Source of the DNA: Candidatus Electronema nielsenii
Lineage (GTDB): Bacteria > Desulfobacterota > Desulfobulbia > Desulfobulbales > Desulfobulbaceae
DNA length: 17,258 bases
Assembly (NCBI GenBank): GCA_026122915.1
Contig: JAGIXO010000027.1
Span: forward strand, 1-17,258
Reading direction: 5' to 3'
A program made the translations under genes and the position numbers. Below are positions 1-7,015 of the stretch, one piece after another. The notes below the pieces were generated by a model. It searched no databases and was not told where the DNA came from. It saw only the letters and a list, made by a program, of their open reading frames with translations. Position 1 is the first letter of the stretch, and every line of letters starts with the position of its first letter.

Positions 1-213
1 ACATTAGGTAGGGAACTAAGAAGCTTAATTGAAAAATATCATCACCATCTGATGGAATCGCAACGCATTTTGACCATGATTGATGTGGCTGAAACCGTGC
101 AGAACAAAGAAGAGCGGGATTCAATTAAACGTGAGATAATTTGCAAGGCACTTGGTATTGATTCAACTGCAATTAACATCCAAAGCGAGTCGGCTTCTCC
201 CGTTGTCAATTGA
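1..213 (+). CDS. C-terminal fragment of an unrecognised protein
   Basis: The first 70 codons of the window are open in frame 1 and end at a TGA at 211-213, so this is the 3' end of a gene that begins outside. The visible part is hydrophilic and probably helical (ELRSLIEKYHHHL, then ETVQNKEERDSIKREII) with a short polar tail ending SASPVVN. It contains a His triplet but no motif I can assign, and no membrane segment. The stop lies 22 bp before the AI-2E family gene on the same strand, so the two are probably co-transcribed. I do not recognise the family. Reading frame and codon use look genuine; function is unknown. Confidence 0.6.
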   Translation, partial: TLGRELRSLIEKYHHHLMESQRILTMIDVAETVQNKEERDSIKREIICKALGIDSTAINIQSESASPVVN

Positions 214-235
214 ATAATATATTCAGGTTAAGAAA

Positions 236-1435
236 ATGATCAGACATCCTGCTGTAAATAGGATCATCGTGCTGGTCATGACAGTGCTGATCTCAGCTCT
301 GTTTTTGACCATGATTCAGCAGTTTCTCATGACTATCTTCATGGCCGCGCTTTTTTCCGCCATGACCCGCCCGATACATCAATGGCTGACTCCGCGCCTG
401 AACAACCGAGAAAACCTTGCCTCTATCCTGATTATCGCCGCGATTTTCTGCCTGATCTTAGTACCGCTGGGTATTTTGATCGGAGTGGTGGTTAGTCAGG
501 CAATGGATGTGGGCCAGTCTGTCACGCCTTGGGTAGAGTCCTTTGTCAAAGAACCCGGTCTCTTGAGTAAATACTTGGAGAAAATCCCTCATTATCAGAA
601 AATACTTCCTTATCGGGATATGATTTTCGGCAAAGGCGGGGAAGTTGTCAGTAATATCTCAACATTATTGATAAACTCGCTTTCATCTATTGCCAAGATG
701 ACACTGAACGCTTTGGTCAATGTAGTGATCATGCTGTATGTGATGTTCTACTTCCTGACTACAGGCGATCTGCTGCTCAATAAAATCCTTTACTATCTGC
801 CCATGTCCCATGAGGACGAGGAACTGCTGCTGCGCCGCTTCACCTCGGTGGCTGGAGCAACAATGAAATCCACCCTGATCATCGGTATCCTCCAAGGCGG
901 GTTGTGCGGTTTTGCCTTTGCCTTTGCTGGCCTACCGTGGGCGGCTTTCTGGGGAACGGTGATGGCGGTGCTGTCGATCGTCCCTGTGGTTGGAACTGCT
1001 GGTGTTTGGGTTCCAGCTTTGATTATCTTGGCGGTGAAGGGCGATTTTTCCGGGGTACTCATTCTGGCAGTGATCTGCGGCGCGGTGGCAGGTAACTTGG
1101 ACAACCTGCTTCGGCCTCGATTAGTTGGACAAGACACTGAGATGCACGATCTTTTTGTCCTTTTCGGTACGTTGGGCGGCATCGCTTTGTTCGGCATCAT
1201 CGGCATCATCGTCGGCCCGATCATCGCCGCTCTGTTCATTACTCTTTGGGAGATGTACGGAGTTGCCTTTAAAGACTATCTGCCCGCAGTGAGTGAGTTG
1301 AGGAGAGATGTACCACCAGACGAGGGGCATCCGCCAGAGACCGATGCCCCTTCTACTCTCAGTTCTTCTTCTCAGGCAGAAGAAGAACCTCTGCCGCCTT
1401 GTCCGGCTGGAGATATTGAGCCGCTAACGCATTGA
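236..1435 (+). CDS. AI-2E/PerM-family inner-membrane transporter
   Basis: A 399-residue polytopic membrane protein of the AI-2E transporter (YdiK/PerM/TqsA-like) superfamily, whose members export small molecules or act as ion antiporters. The substrate cannot be read from sequence. An N-terminal hydrophobic stretch (about residues 9-42) and a second at 62-90 are followed by a soluble segment (about 90-150) with the usual amphipathic helices, a helix at 155-177, and the family's C-terminal hydrophobic block at about 210-345. That block contains GILQGGLCGFAFAFAGLPWA and the LDNLLRPRLVG motif, both characteristic of the family. After LWEMYGVAFKDYLP (about residue 350) comes a tail of roughly 50 residues rich in P, E, D, S and T that is not part of the transporter fold. 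This tail is coded antisense to the 3' end of the M16 protease gene. The first ATG after the upstream stop is used; the RBS is weak. Confidence 0.88.
   Translation: MIRHPAVNRIIVLVMTVLISALFLTMIQQFLMTIFMAALFSAMTRPIHQWLTPRLNNRENLASILIIAAIFCLILVPLGILIGVVVSQAMDVGQSVTPWVESFVKEPGLLSKYLEKIPHYQKILPYRDMIFGKGGEVVSNISTLLINSLSSIAKMTLNALVNVVIMLYVMFYFLTTGDLLLNKILYYLPMSHEDEELLLRRFTSVAGATMKSTLIIGILQGGLCGFAFAFAGLPWAAFWGTVMAVLSIVPVVGTAGVWVPALIILAVKGDFSGVLILAVICGAVAGNLDNLLRPRLVGQDTEMHDLFVLFGTLGGIALFGIIGIIVGPIIAALFITLWEMYGVAFKDYLPAVSELRRDVPPDEGHPPETDAPSTLSSSSQAEEEPLPPCPAGDIEPLTH
1322..1352. terminator. Hairpin in the convergent 3' overlap (candidate terminator for the M16 transcript)
   Basis: Perfect inverted repeat GGGGCATC (1324-1331) and GATGCCCC (1343-1350) with an 11-nt loop, extendable by an A-T pair. 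It lies just past the M16 stop codon on the minus strand but inside the AI-2E coding tail on the plus strand. No clean T-tract follows on either strand, so it would be a weak or non-canonical terminator. Confidence 0.35.
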
Positions 1436-4220
1436 TCTCTTTAGTCTTAATAGCAGCAAAATCCGATAAAATGGTGGCTGACCATTCTATCCGTTGCGGA
1501 TGCCGTCCTGAATCAATCAGCACAGATTCTAACCAATAGCGGTTCGTCCGCACCATGTCCTTGATCGAAGTTAGCGTTGGCTCTAAAGCGCGCGTCAGCT
1601 CCTCTTGTGTAACCTTACCCGCTGCCAATTGTGTCCCTGCTTTTTTGAGCTTTGCAGCTAAAGCAACTGCTTGATTTGGCTCGGCTAACACCACGCTGCG
1701 CAGCACACCATAACCGGGATCAACCTGACTGGGTTGATTATACACATAAGGCGAATAGGCTGCGCCAAGGTCTTCCCGAATCTGTTTGCGCAGGCGGTCA
1801 TCCAACACAGAAGCCAGCACACCGAGTCGCCGGGTGCGGGTGATGTCCCAGAAATCATCAGTGGGCCACGCTACGGCCACCAACGCCTTGTCGCTGTCTG
1901 TCGTCTCAACCTTCAAACTGAGCTTCTGACCAGAAGGAAAAGCGATTTTCGTCCCTTCGCCCTGCTGACTACCCTTGCGTGGGCTGCCGAAATACGTTCC
2001 AGCTAATTTTAGCACCTGTTCTTGATCGAAATCACCGACCACGGAAATTTCTATCGGTTCATCTCGCAGCACCGGAGACAGCCAGTTCTCCACCTCAGCT
2101 AAGGTCAGCTTTTTCAGCTCCTCCAACGGCGGAAGACCGTAGCGCGAATTACCACCTGCGAGAAACTGCTCGCCCTTGAGCGACATCACCCCTTCCACAG
2201 AACTCTGCATCTGCGCGTAGAGCTGTTCTGTTTTCTGGATAACCCGTGCAAAGGCATCAGCACGAAAAGCCGGATCATACAGATGTGCGTGCAGTAGTTG
2301 AAAGAGCAGCTCGGTTTCGCTGCGCAGTCCTTGGCCTTTAAACTGAAAACTGTCTTCATCCACCGTAAAGTGAACTGAGCTGGAATACTTGGCTAACGCA
2401 GCTTTGAGCTGTTCCTGATCCAAGCCGCCGACCCCGCTTTCTGGGAGCAACATCTGGGCGAGCAGCGAAAGACCAGGCTTTGTTTCCGCCAGCTGTCCTT
2501 TACCGAAGACCGCAGCCAGCTGGAGTTCATTGGGTTCAAAATCGGTCTTTTTCAGATTCAGCACTAAGCCGTTGGTGAAAAGATAGCGGTCAGCTTTAAT
2601 CTTGTCGTAAGCGATATGCTGCTCAATTTTTGCTTCGGAGACAGGTTCTGGCAGATACGGGAAGACGGTCTCGGCCTGCTGCACCCAAGGCTTGAGTTCT
2701 GCTGCCTCAGCTGATTTGAAAGCTGACAGCAGCAATTCCTCCGGCTTTTGCTCCTTACCCTTCAGATCAACTGTGCCTGCAACTTTGATCAGTCGCCGCT
2801 CGTGCCACAGGCTACGAAACGTCTGATTTACCTCAGCTAAGGTGAGCTTTTCCAAAGCCGGGCCATACAATTCCATCTCCTGCTCTGGCGAAAGTACCAC
2901 TTCATTATCATTGAGATCGCCGATGATGTTAGAAGCGAGATCGTCGCTCTTCCGGCTTGCGGCTGATTGCACCTGCTTTTTTATGGAAGCCATGATGTCA
3001 TCTTTTGCCCGCTTCAACTCAGCTTCAGCAAAGCCATCAGCTAATGCCTGCCGCAAGGTGATATCGAGCAAATTCAGCGTATCTTGCCATTTCTCAGTAG
3101 TAGTCTTAGCCTTAAAGTTAGTAAGGCCGAACTGCTTATTCATCTTGTACGAATAAAAGCTGGCACGTGTCATCGGACTGTTCTCAAGATTAGTCAAATG
3201 CTGGAGCCGGTAGGTCATCATGGTTGCTGCCGTGTATTCCTTGAGCTGATTCAGGGCTTCACTCCGCTGCGTCATGGAAGCATCCGGCGCAACATTCCAC
3301 ACAGAATAGAGGGAAACCTCTGTGTGGCCAAGATCAGGCTCGTGCTGATAAAAGGCTTCTGTGCCGCTCTCTGCAACCTTGCCTAAGTCAGGACAGATGG
3401 CTTTGTCTTTTCTGCTTTTCAGTGGGCCAAAATGCTGTTTGATCAGCTCTTCAATCAGCTTGACCTCAGCATCGCCAACCGCAACCACGATCATGTTGTC
3501 AGGCCGATACCACTGCTCGTAATACTGACGGAGCAAGGCCGTATCTGCGTTCTTCAGTACCTCATCTGTGCCAATTACATCCCGTTGGGCAACTAATGTT
3601 CCAGCAAATGCCTGCTCCATATCTGCTTTGTACACTCGCCGGGAGGCAGAATCACGTTCCCGTTTCTCGGCCAAAATAATACCCCGCTCACGCTCTACCT
3701 CCTTTGGCTCTAACAGCGCACCAACTGCATAATCAGCCAACACCTGTAAGCCCTCGCTGATCGTCTTCTTTTCGCCATTGGGCAGCAGCAGTTTATAGAC
3801 GGTTTCGTCATAGCTGGTGTGAGCGTTAGTATCTGGGCCAAAAGCCATGCCGATGGATTGGAAATACTCCACTAACTTGCCTGTTGGATAATGTGTAGTG
3901 CCATTGAAAAGCATGTGTTCTAAATAATGAGCCACGCCGCGCTGTTTCTCAGTTTCATTCAATGAGCCGGACTGAATGTTGAGATACAGGCCCACTCGAT
4001 TCTTTGGCTCATGATTCGGCATGATCACATAGCGCAGGCCGTTTTCCAGCGTACCAAAGGTCAAGGCTGGGTCTGGCTTGAGATCACTCTGCTCATGTGG
4101 CCAGCCCGTAGAAAGGCAAAGTTCCGCTGAAGGAACGCTTTCCTTGGCCGATACATCCAGCGCAAGCAGGGAGCAGAGCAGCAAAAAAGGAAGAACAATT
4201 GAGGTTCGCCGTAGGTTCAT
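1359..4220 (-). CDS. Secreted M16 family zinc protease (PqqL/insulinase-like)
   Basis: A 953-residue M16 (pitrilysin/insulinase) metalloprotease, close to the length of E. coli PqqL. From the chosen ATG the protein opens with MNLRRTSIVLPFLLLCSLLALDVSA, a signal peptide ending near residue 25, so it should act in the periplasm or be surface-exposed. The inverted zinc motif HYLEH is at residues 98-102, and the glutamates in ERERGIILAE (about 176-185) are the candidate third zinc ligand. R/Y-type substrate-binding residues occur in the C-terminal half, which has the second, non-catalytic M16 domain pair, as expected for single-chain members. The frame is open up to 4355, but that longer start would overlap the upstream hydrolase gene and bury the signal peptide. 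The gene follows the metallo-beta-lactamase-fold gene by 88 bp on the same strand and probably shares its promoter. Its 3' end overlaps the convergent AI-2E gene by 77 bp. Confidence 0.92.
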   Translation of the reverse strand: MNLRRTSIVLPFLLLCSLLALDVSAKESVPSAELCLSTGWPHEQSDLKPDPALTFGTLENGLRYVIMPNHEPKNRVGLYLNIQSGSLNETEKQRGVAHYLEHMLFNGTTHYPTGKLVEYFQSIGMAFGPDTNAHTSYDETVYKLLLPNGEKKTISEGLQVLADYAVGALLEPKEVERERGIILAEKRERDSASRRVYKADMEQAFAGTLVAQRDVIGTDEVLKNADTALLRQYYEQWYRPDNMIVVAVGDAEVKLIEELIKQHFGPLKSRKDKAICPDLGKVAESGTEAFYQHEPDLGHTEVSLYSVWNVAPDASMTQRSEALNQLKEYTAATMMTYRLQHLTNLENSPMTRASFYSYKMNKQFGLTNFKAKTTTEKWQDTLNLLDITLRQALADGFAEAELKRAKDDIMASIKKQVQSAASRKSDDLASNIIGDLNDNEVVLSPEQEMELYGPALEKLTLAEVNQTFRSLWHERRLIKVAGTVDLKGKEQKPEELLLSAFKSAEAAELKPWVQQAETVFPYLPEPVSEAKIEQHIAYDKIKADRYLFTNGLVLNLKKTDFEPNELQLAAVFGKGQLAETKPGLSLLAQMLLPESGVGGLDQEQLKAALAKYSSSVHFTVDEDSFQFKGQGLRSETELLFQLLHAHLYDPAFRADAFARVIQKTEQLYAQMQSSVEGVMSLKGEQFLAGGNSRYGLPPLEELKKLTLAEVENWLSPVLRDEPIEISVVGDFDQEQVLKLAGTYFGSPRKGSQQGEGTKIAFPSGQKLSLKVETTDSDKALVAVAWPTDDFWDITRTRRLGVLASVLDDRLRKQIREDLGAAYSPYVYNQPSQVDPGYGVLRSVVLAEPNQAVALAAKLKKAGTQLAAGKVTQEELTRALEPTLTSIKDMVRTNRYWLESVLIDSGRHPQRIEWSATILSDFAAIKTKEINALAAQYLQPDKAAEVLLLPEKKN
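1362..1388. repeat. 11-bp perfect inverted repeat at the convergent gene ends
   Basis: GTTCTTCTTCT (1362-1372) and AGAAGAAGAAC (1378-1388) are exact reverse complements separated by five bases. The hairpin covers the last nine codons of the M16 protease on the minus strand and part of the low-complexity tail of the AI-2E gene on the plus strand. It may help stop or stabilise the two converging transcripts. Confidence 0.6.
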
Positions 4221-4308
4221 AGTCTCATTTGGGAAGAAGGAAATGAAGGCAAGATTGCCACTTTTTCGGATGCACGTCCAGCAGAGAAATGATTCTATCA
4301 GCATTTTT

Positions 4309-5079
4309 TTATAGTTTAAACATCCTTGTTGGCTGCTCCTGTAAGGCGATATCAAAACGGAATGCTGGATTAAGCTGCCTGATCTCTTCCTCTATCCGTG
4401 CAGTAACTAACTCTGGTAGATTGTTGGTACTACTGAGATGAGCAAGCACCACCTGCCGCAGCGACGATTCTGTCAGCTCTGCCAGAAAACGAGCCGCATC
4501 GTCATTAGCGAGATGCCCTTGATTCGACCGCACCCGCTGCTTGATCGGCAGAGGGTAAGGGCCATCAGCGAGCATCTGCGGGTCGTAATTAGCCTCCAGA
4601 ATGAGAGCCTGACAGTGGCGTGCTCGCTGACGAATCAGCGTGGTAATCTTGCCGGTGTCAGTGCAGCAGCAAAGCGAATTCTTGCCGTCAGAAATCGTAA
4701 AGCCCACTGGATCAGCGGTGTCATGAGAGATGCGGAAGGGGTGAATTTCTAAATCATTGAGGGCAAAGGTGGTACCAGTCTCAAACTCGGCTCGCTGATG
4801 CAGCTTTTGCAGCTTAGTCTCGGCGGCGCGGTGGGTACCGATGTTGGCATAGACAGGCAGATTCAGCTGCCGCGACAGCACTCCAGCTCCACTAATATGA
4901 TCACCGTGTTCGTGGGTGATGAGAATGGCAGTCAGCTGTTCAGGCGAGCGATTGATCAGCTCCAGTCTGCGGCGAATCTCTTTACCGGAGAAACCAGCAT
5001 CAAGCAACACGGCAGTAGAACCAGATTCGATCAAGATGGAATTGCCTCTGGAGCCGGAGCCGAGGATGCAGAAATTCAT
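4309..5079 (-). CDS. MBL-fold metallohydrolase, WalJ/YycJ type
   Basis: A 256-residue metallo-beta-lactamase-fold protein. The opening MNFCILGSGSRGNSILIES and the LLDAGFSGKEI stretch (26-36) are typical of the YycJ/WalJ subfamily, which has been described as a 5'-3' DNA exonuclease or DNA-repair nuclease in other bacteria. The metal-binding signature THEHGDH is at residues 55-61. Further ligand candidates are the His of ISHDTADPVGF (about 118), the Asp of CCTDTG (about 141) and the His of LAHLSSTNN near the C-terminus. There is no signal peptide, so the protein is cytoplasmic. It is the first gene of a probable two-gene unit with the M16 protease; the functional link is unclear. The RBS is not obvious, but the start fits family N-termini exactly. 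Nuclease activity is inferred from the subfamily only. Confidence 0.88.
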   Translation of the reverse strand: MNFCILGSGSRGNSILIESGSTAVLLDAGFSGKEIRRRLELINRSPEQLTAILITHEHGDHISGAGVLSRQLNLPVYANIGTHRAAETKLQKLHQRAEFETGTTFALNDLEIHPFRISHDTADPVGFTISDGKNSLCCCTDTGKITTLIRQRARHCQALILEANYDPQMLADGPYPLPIKQRVRSNQGHLANDDAARFLAELTESSLRQVVLAHLSSTNNLPELVTARIEEEIRQLNPAFRFDIALQEQPTRMFKL

Positions 5080-5106
5080 AAGTGCGGAGAATGTGATGTT
5101 TGATGC

Positions 5107-5125
5107 GTTGCAAGCCTGTTGTAAC
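5107..5125. promoter_or_regulatory. Imperfect dyad in the MBL hydrolase leader
   Basis: GTTGCAA and TTGTAAC are near-perfect inverted arms (one G-T pair) separated by five bases, between the predicted transcription start and the start codon of the hydrolase gene. It could be an operator or a small RNA hairpin. The evidence is symmetry and position only. Confidence 0.25.
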
Positions 5126-5147
5126 TGAATAAATTCAACTGTTCGGC

Positions 5148-5176
5148 AGCATAAAACGCAGGGCGGCGCTTGTCAA
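5148..5176 (-). promoter_or_regulatory. Sigma-70-type promoter for the MBL hydrolase-M16 protease unit
   Basis: On the minus strand, a perfect -35 TTGACA (5176 to 5171) is followed after 17 bp by TATGCT (5153 to 5148; four of six matches to TATAAT). Transcription would start near 5141 and give a leader of about 60 nt. The -35 box lies 15 bp from the palindromic repeat block at 5192-5304. Confidence 0.55.
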
Positions 5177-5191
5177 GAGAATGCGCGGGCA

Positions 5192-5304
5192 AATCCTAAG
5201 CTCATGGGATTTGCAATCCTAAGCTAATGGGATTTGAAATCCTAAACGTTTGAGATTTAGAATCCTAAGCTTTGGGAATGTAAATCCTAAGCGTTTGGGA
5301 TTTT
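5192..5304. repeat. Five-copy palindromic tandem repeat (22-23 bp unit)
   Basis: Five head-to-tail units start at 5192, 5215, 5238, 5261 and 5283. Each begins AATCCTAA and four of the five carry the complementary arm GGATT or GAGATT near the end, so most units can form a small hairpin (AATCC...GGATT) around a variable centre such as GCTAAT or GCGTTT. Units are 23, 23, 23, 22 and about 22 bp and differ at several central positions, so this is not a fresh duplication. There are no spacers, so it is not CRISPR. The octamer GCGGGCAA occurs on both sides (5185-5192 and 5306-5313). The block sits between the TPR gene stop and the MBL hydrolase promoter. Confidence 0.9.
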
Positions 5305-5331
5305 GGCGGGCAAGGAGGGAGGGGTTGCGAC

Positions 5332-6852
5332 TTAATGGGAGGGGCTGCGTTGCTGGGCCAGTTCATCCAGCCATTGCTGAACCATCTTGGCATTGGGGTG
5401 TTTCATCTCCTGATACAGGCTCAGGCTCTTCTTCCACAGCTCTGCCGCCTGCGCCAAATCCCCGCGTTTTTCATGCACCAAACCCAAATTGGCGTAATTC
5501 GCCGCCAAGCCTTCCTTGCTGCCCAAGGCTTCATCAAGCGCAAGTGCTTTCTTGTACATCTCCTCCGCCTGCGCCAAGTCGCCGCGTGTATATGCCACAT
5601 TGCCCAGATTGCCGTAATTGATTGCCATGCCTTCCTTGCTGCCCAAGGCTTCGTTAAGCGCAAGTGCTTTCCTGTACATCTCCTCCGCCTTGTCCAGCTC
5701 GCCGCGTTGCGCGTACACAAGGCCCAACCCAGCGTACTGGTTCGCCGTTGCTTCCTTCAAGCCTAACGCCTCGCTGATCTCAAGGCTCTTCCTGTACATC
5801 TCCTCGGCCTTGTCCAGCTCGCCGCGTTGCGCGTACACAAGGCCCAGATTGCCGTAATCTGCTGCTATGCCTTCCTTGCGGCCTAAGGCTTCGTCAAGCG
5901 CAAGTGCTTTCCTGAGCATCTCCTCCGCCTTGTCTAACTCGCCGCGTGTGCCATACACAGTGCCCAGATTGCCGTAGTTTGCTGCCATGTATTCCTTATG
6001 GCCCAAGGCTTCGTTAAGCGCAAGTGCTTTGCTGTGCATCTCTTCCGCCTGCGCCAAGTCGCCGCGTGTCTTATACACAATGCCCAGATTGCCGTAGGCT
6101 ATCGCCTGCCACGCTCTGTCTTTACTTGTCTCAACCAAGGCCAGCACCTTGCGGTAGGCATCTTCAGCCTGCGCAAGCTCCCCTGTGCGGTGAAACAGAT
6201 GACCAAGCTGATTCCAGCCCTCCGCATTGTCCGGGTCAAGCTCCACCGCCTTCTGGTAGGCAATCAAAGCCTCCTTGGGGTTGTTCATAAAGGCCAATGC
6301 GCCCAAGTGCATAGCTGCTGCGGCTGCTTCCTTGTTCGCCTGCTTCCCTTCCGCCTCTTTGCTTCTCAGCACCTCAGCAAAGATGGCCTGCGCCTGCGCC
6401 GTGTCGCCTTGCTGCAAGGCTTGCAAGGCTGCATTGATGCTTGCAGCAGGCGCGCCAGTCTTGGACAAAGCCGTGATTGCTTCAGTGAGGGCTTTGATCT
6501 GCTGATCCTTCGCCTCCAGCTGCCCTTGCAGCGGCCCAACCAACTCTCTTGCTAATTTGTTTGCATCAACCGCCAGCACCTTCTCCTTTTCCATGTAGCT
6601 GTTCCAAGCAGATAAACCAATGCCTGAGAACTGGAGCAGAAAGCCCGCCAGCACCAAGACCAGCCCCAGCCAGAAGCCGTAGCGGAGAATCAGCTTGAGT
6701 ATCTCGCTGCCGTCTTTCTTGCTTACTTGCGGTAGCAGCCCGGACTTCACAATCTCTTTGTGCATCCCAAAGACCAGCATCAGCACGAAGCCAATCAATG
6801 CCAGCGGGTGCGTGAGATACTGGGCAATCTTCTCAAAGCCAGTGATATCCAT
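5332..6852 (-). CDS. Membrane-anchored TPR-repeat protein
   Basis: A 506-residue protein with two N-terminal membrane segments (about 14-31 and 53-75), a coiled-coil stretch (about 85-135, with EAKDQQIKALTEAITAL) and tetratricopeptide repeats from about 140 to 495. The central repeats have a 40-residue period with the pattern AEEMYRKALALNEALG...YGNLG.VY..RGDLAQ, the kinesin-light-chain/TPR_12 style that forms a superhelical protein-binding scaffold. The corresponding DNA has a 120-bp period with long near-identical stretches, so the array expanded recently. The loop between the two membrane segments is lysine-rich. By the positive-inside rule that loop is cytoplasmic, which would put the TPR domain on the periplasmic side; this is inference. 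An excellent AGGAGG seven bases before the ATG supports the start. It is divergent from holA. Partners and function are unknown. Confidence 0.85.
   Translation of the reverse strand: MDITGFEKIAQYLTHPLALIGFVLMLVFGMHKEIVKSGLLPQVSKKDGSEILKLILRYGFWLGLVLVLAGFLLQFSGIGLSAWNSYMEKEKVLAVDANKLARELVGPLQGQLEAKDQQIKALTEAITALSKTGAPAASINAALQALQQGDTAQAQAIFAEVLRSKEAEGKQANKEAAAAAMHLGALAFMNNPKEALIAYQKAVELDPDNAEGWNQLGHLFHRTGELAQAEDAYRKVLALVETSKDRAWQAIAYGNLGIVYKTRGDLAQAEEMHSKALALNEALGHKEYMAANYGNLGTVYGTRGELDKAEEMLRKALALDEALGRKEGIAADYGNLGLVYAQRGELDKAEEMYRKSLEISEALGLKEATANQYAGLGLVYAQRGELDKAEEMYRKALALNEALGSKEGMAINYGNLGNVAYTRGDLAQAEEMYKKALALDEALGSKEGLAANYANLGLVHEKRGDLAQAAELWKKSLSLYQEMKHPNAKMVQQWLDELAQQRSPSH
5480..6130. 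repeat. 120-bp coding tandem repeat inside the TPR gene
   Basis: Segments beginning near 5525, 5645, 5765, 5885 and 6005 repeat at exactly 120 bp, each coding one 40-residue TPR unit. The units around 5670-5728 and 5790-5848 share a stretch of nearly 60 bp that differs at one position (TCCTCCGCC against TCCTCGGCC). Such similarity at synonymous sites points to recent unit duplication or gene conversion. Confidence 0.8.
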
Positions 6853-7015
6853 TTCCTTTCCTCCTTTTCCGTAAAACAGCTTCCCGCTTTCTTACCATGA
6901 AGCCCAACGGAAGTAAACCGCCCAGAACCAGCTTTTATTTTTTGACAATCCCGTTTGCCAGTGCTAAACCCCATGCAGAAGGATTGATTATGAACCCAGC
7001 GCACCTCTCTCAAAC

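Noticed and set aside
793..1239. Minus-strand open frame of 148 codons inside the AI-2E gene
   Set aside because: Low-complexity antisense shadow (lysine, proline, alanine rich, ending in a serine run) with no family features.
4221..4355. Longer start of the M16 protease (45 more residues)
   Set aside because: It would overlap the upstream hydrolase gene and put a non-hydrophobic extension before a clear signal peptide.
5192..5304. CRISPR-like array of short repeats
   Set aside because: The units are directly adjacent with no unique spacers and differ in their centres, and no cas gene is present.
5335..5766. Plus-strand open frame of 143 codons antisense to the TPR gene
   Set aside because: It is a by-product of the 120-bp repeat: it repeats the same motifs, has no RBS and matches no family.
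6942..6970. TTGACA with TAAACC as a holA promoter
   Set aside because: The -35 is perfect, but the -10 matches at only three of six positions; not strong enough to list as a feature.
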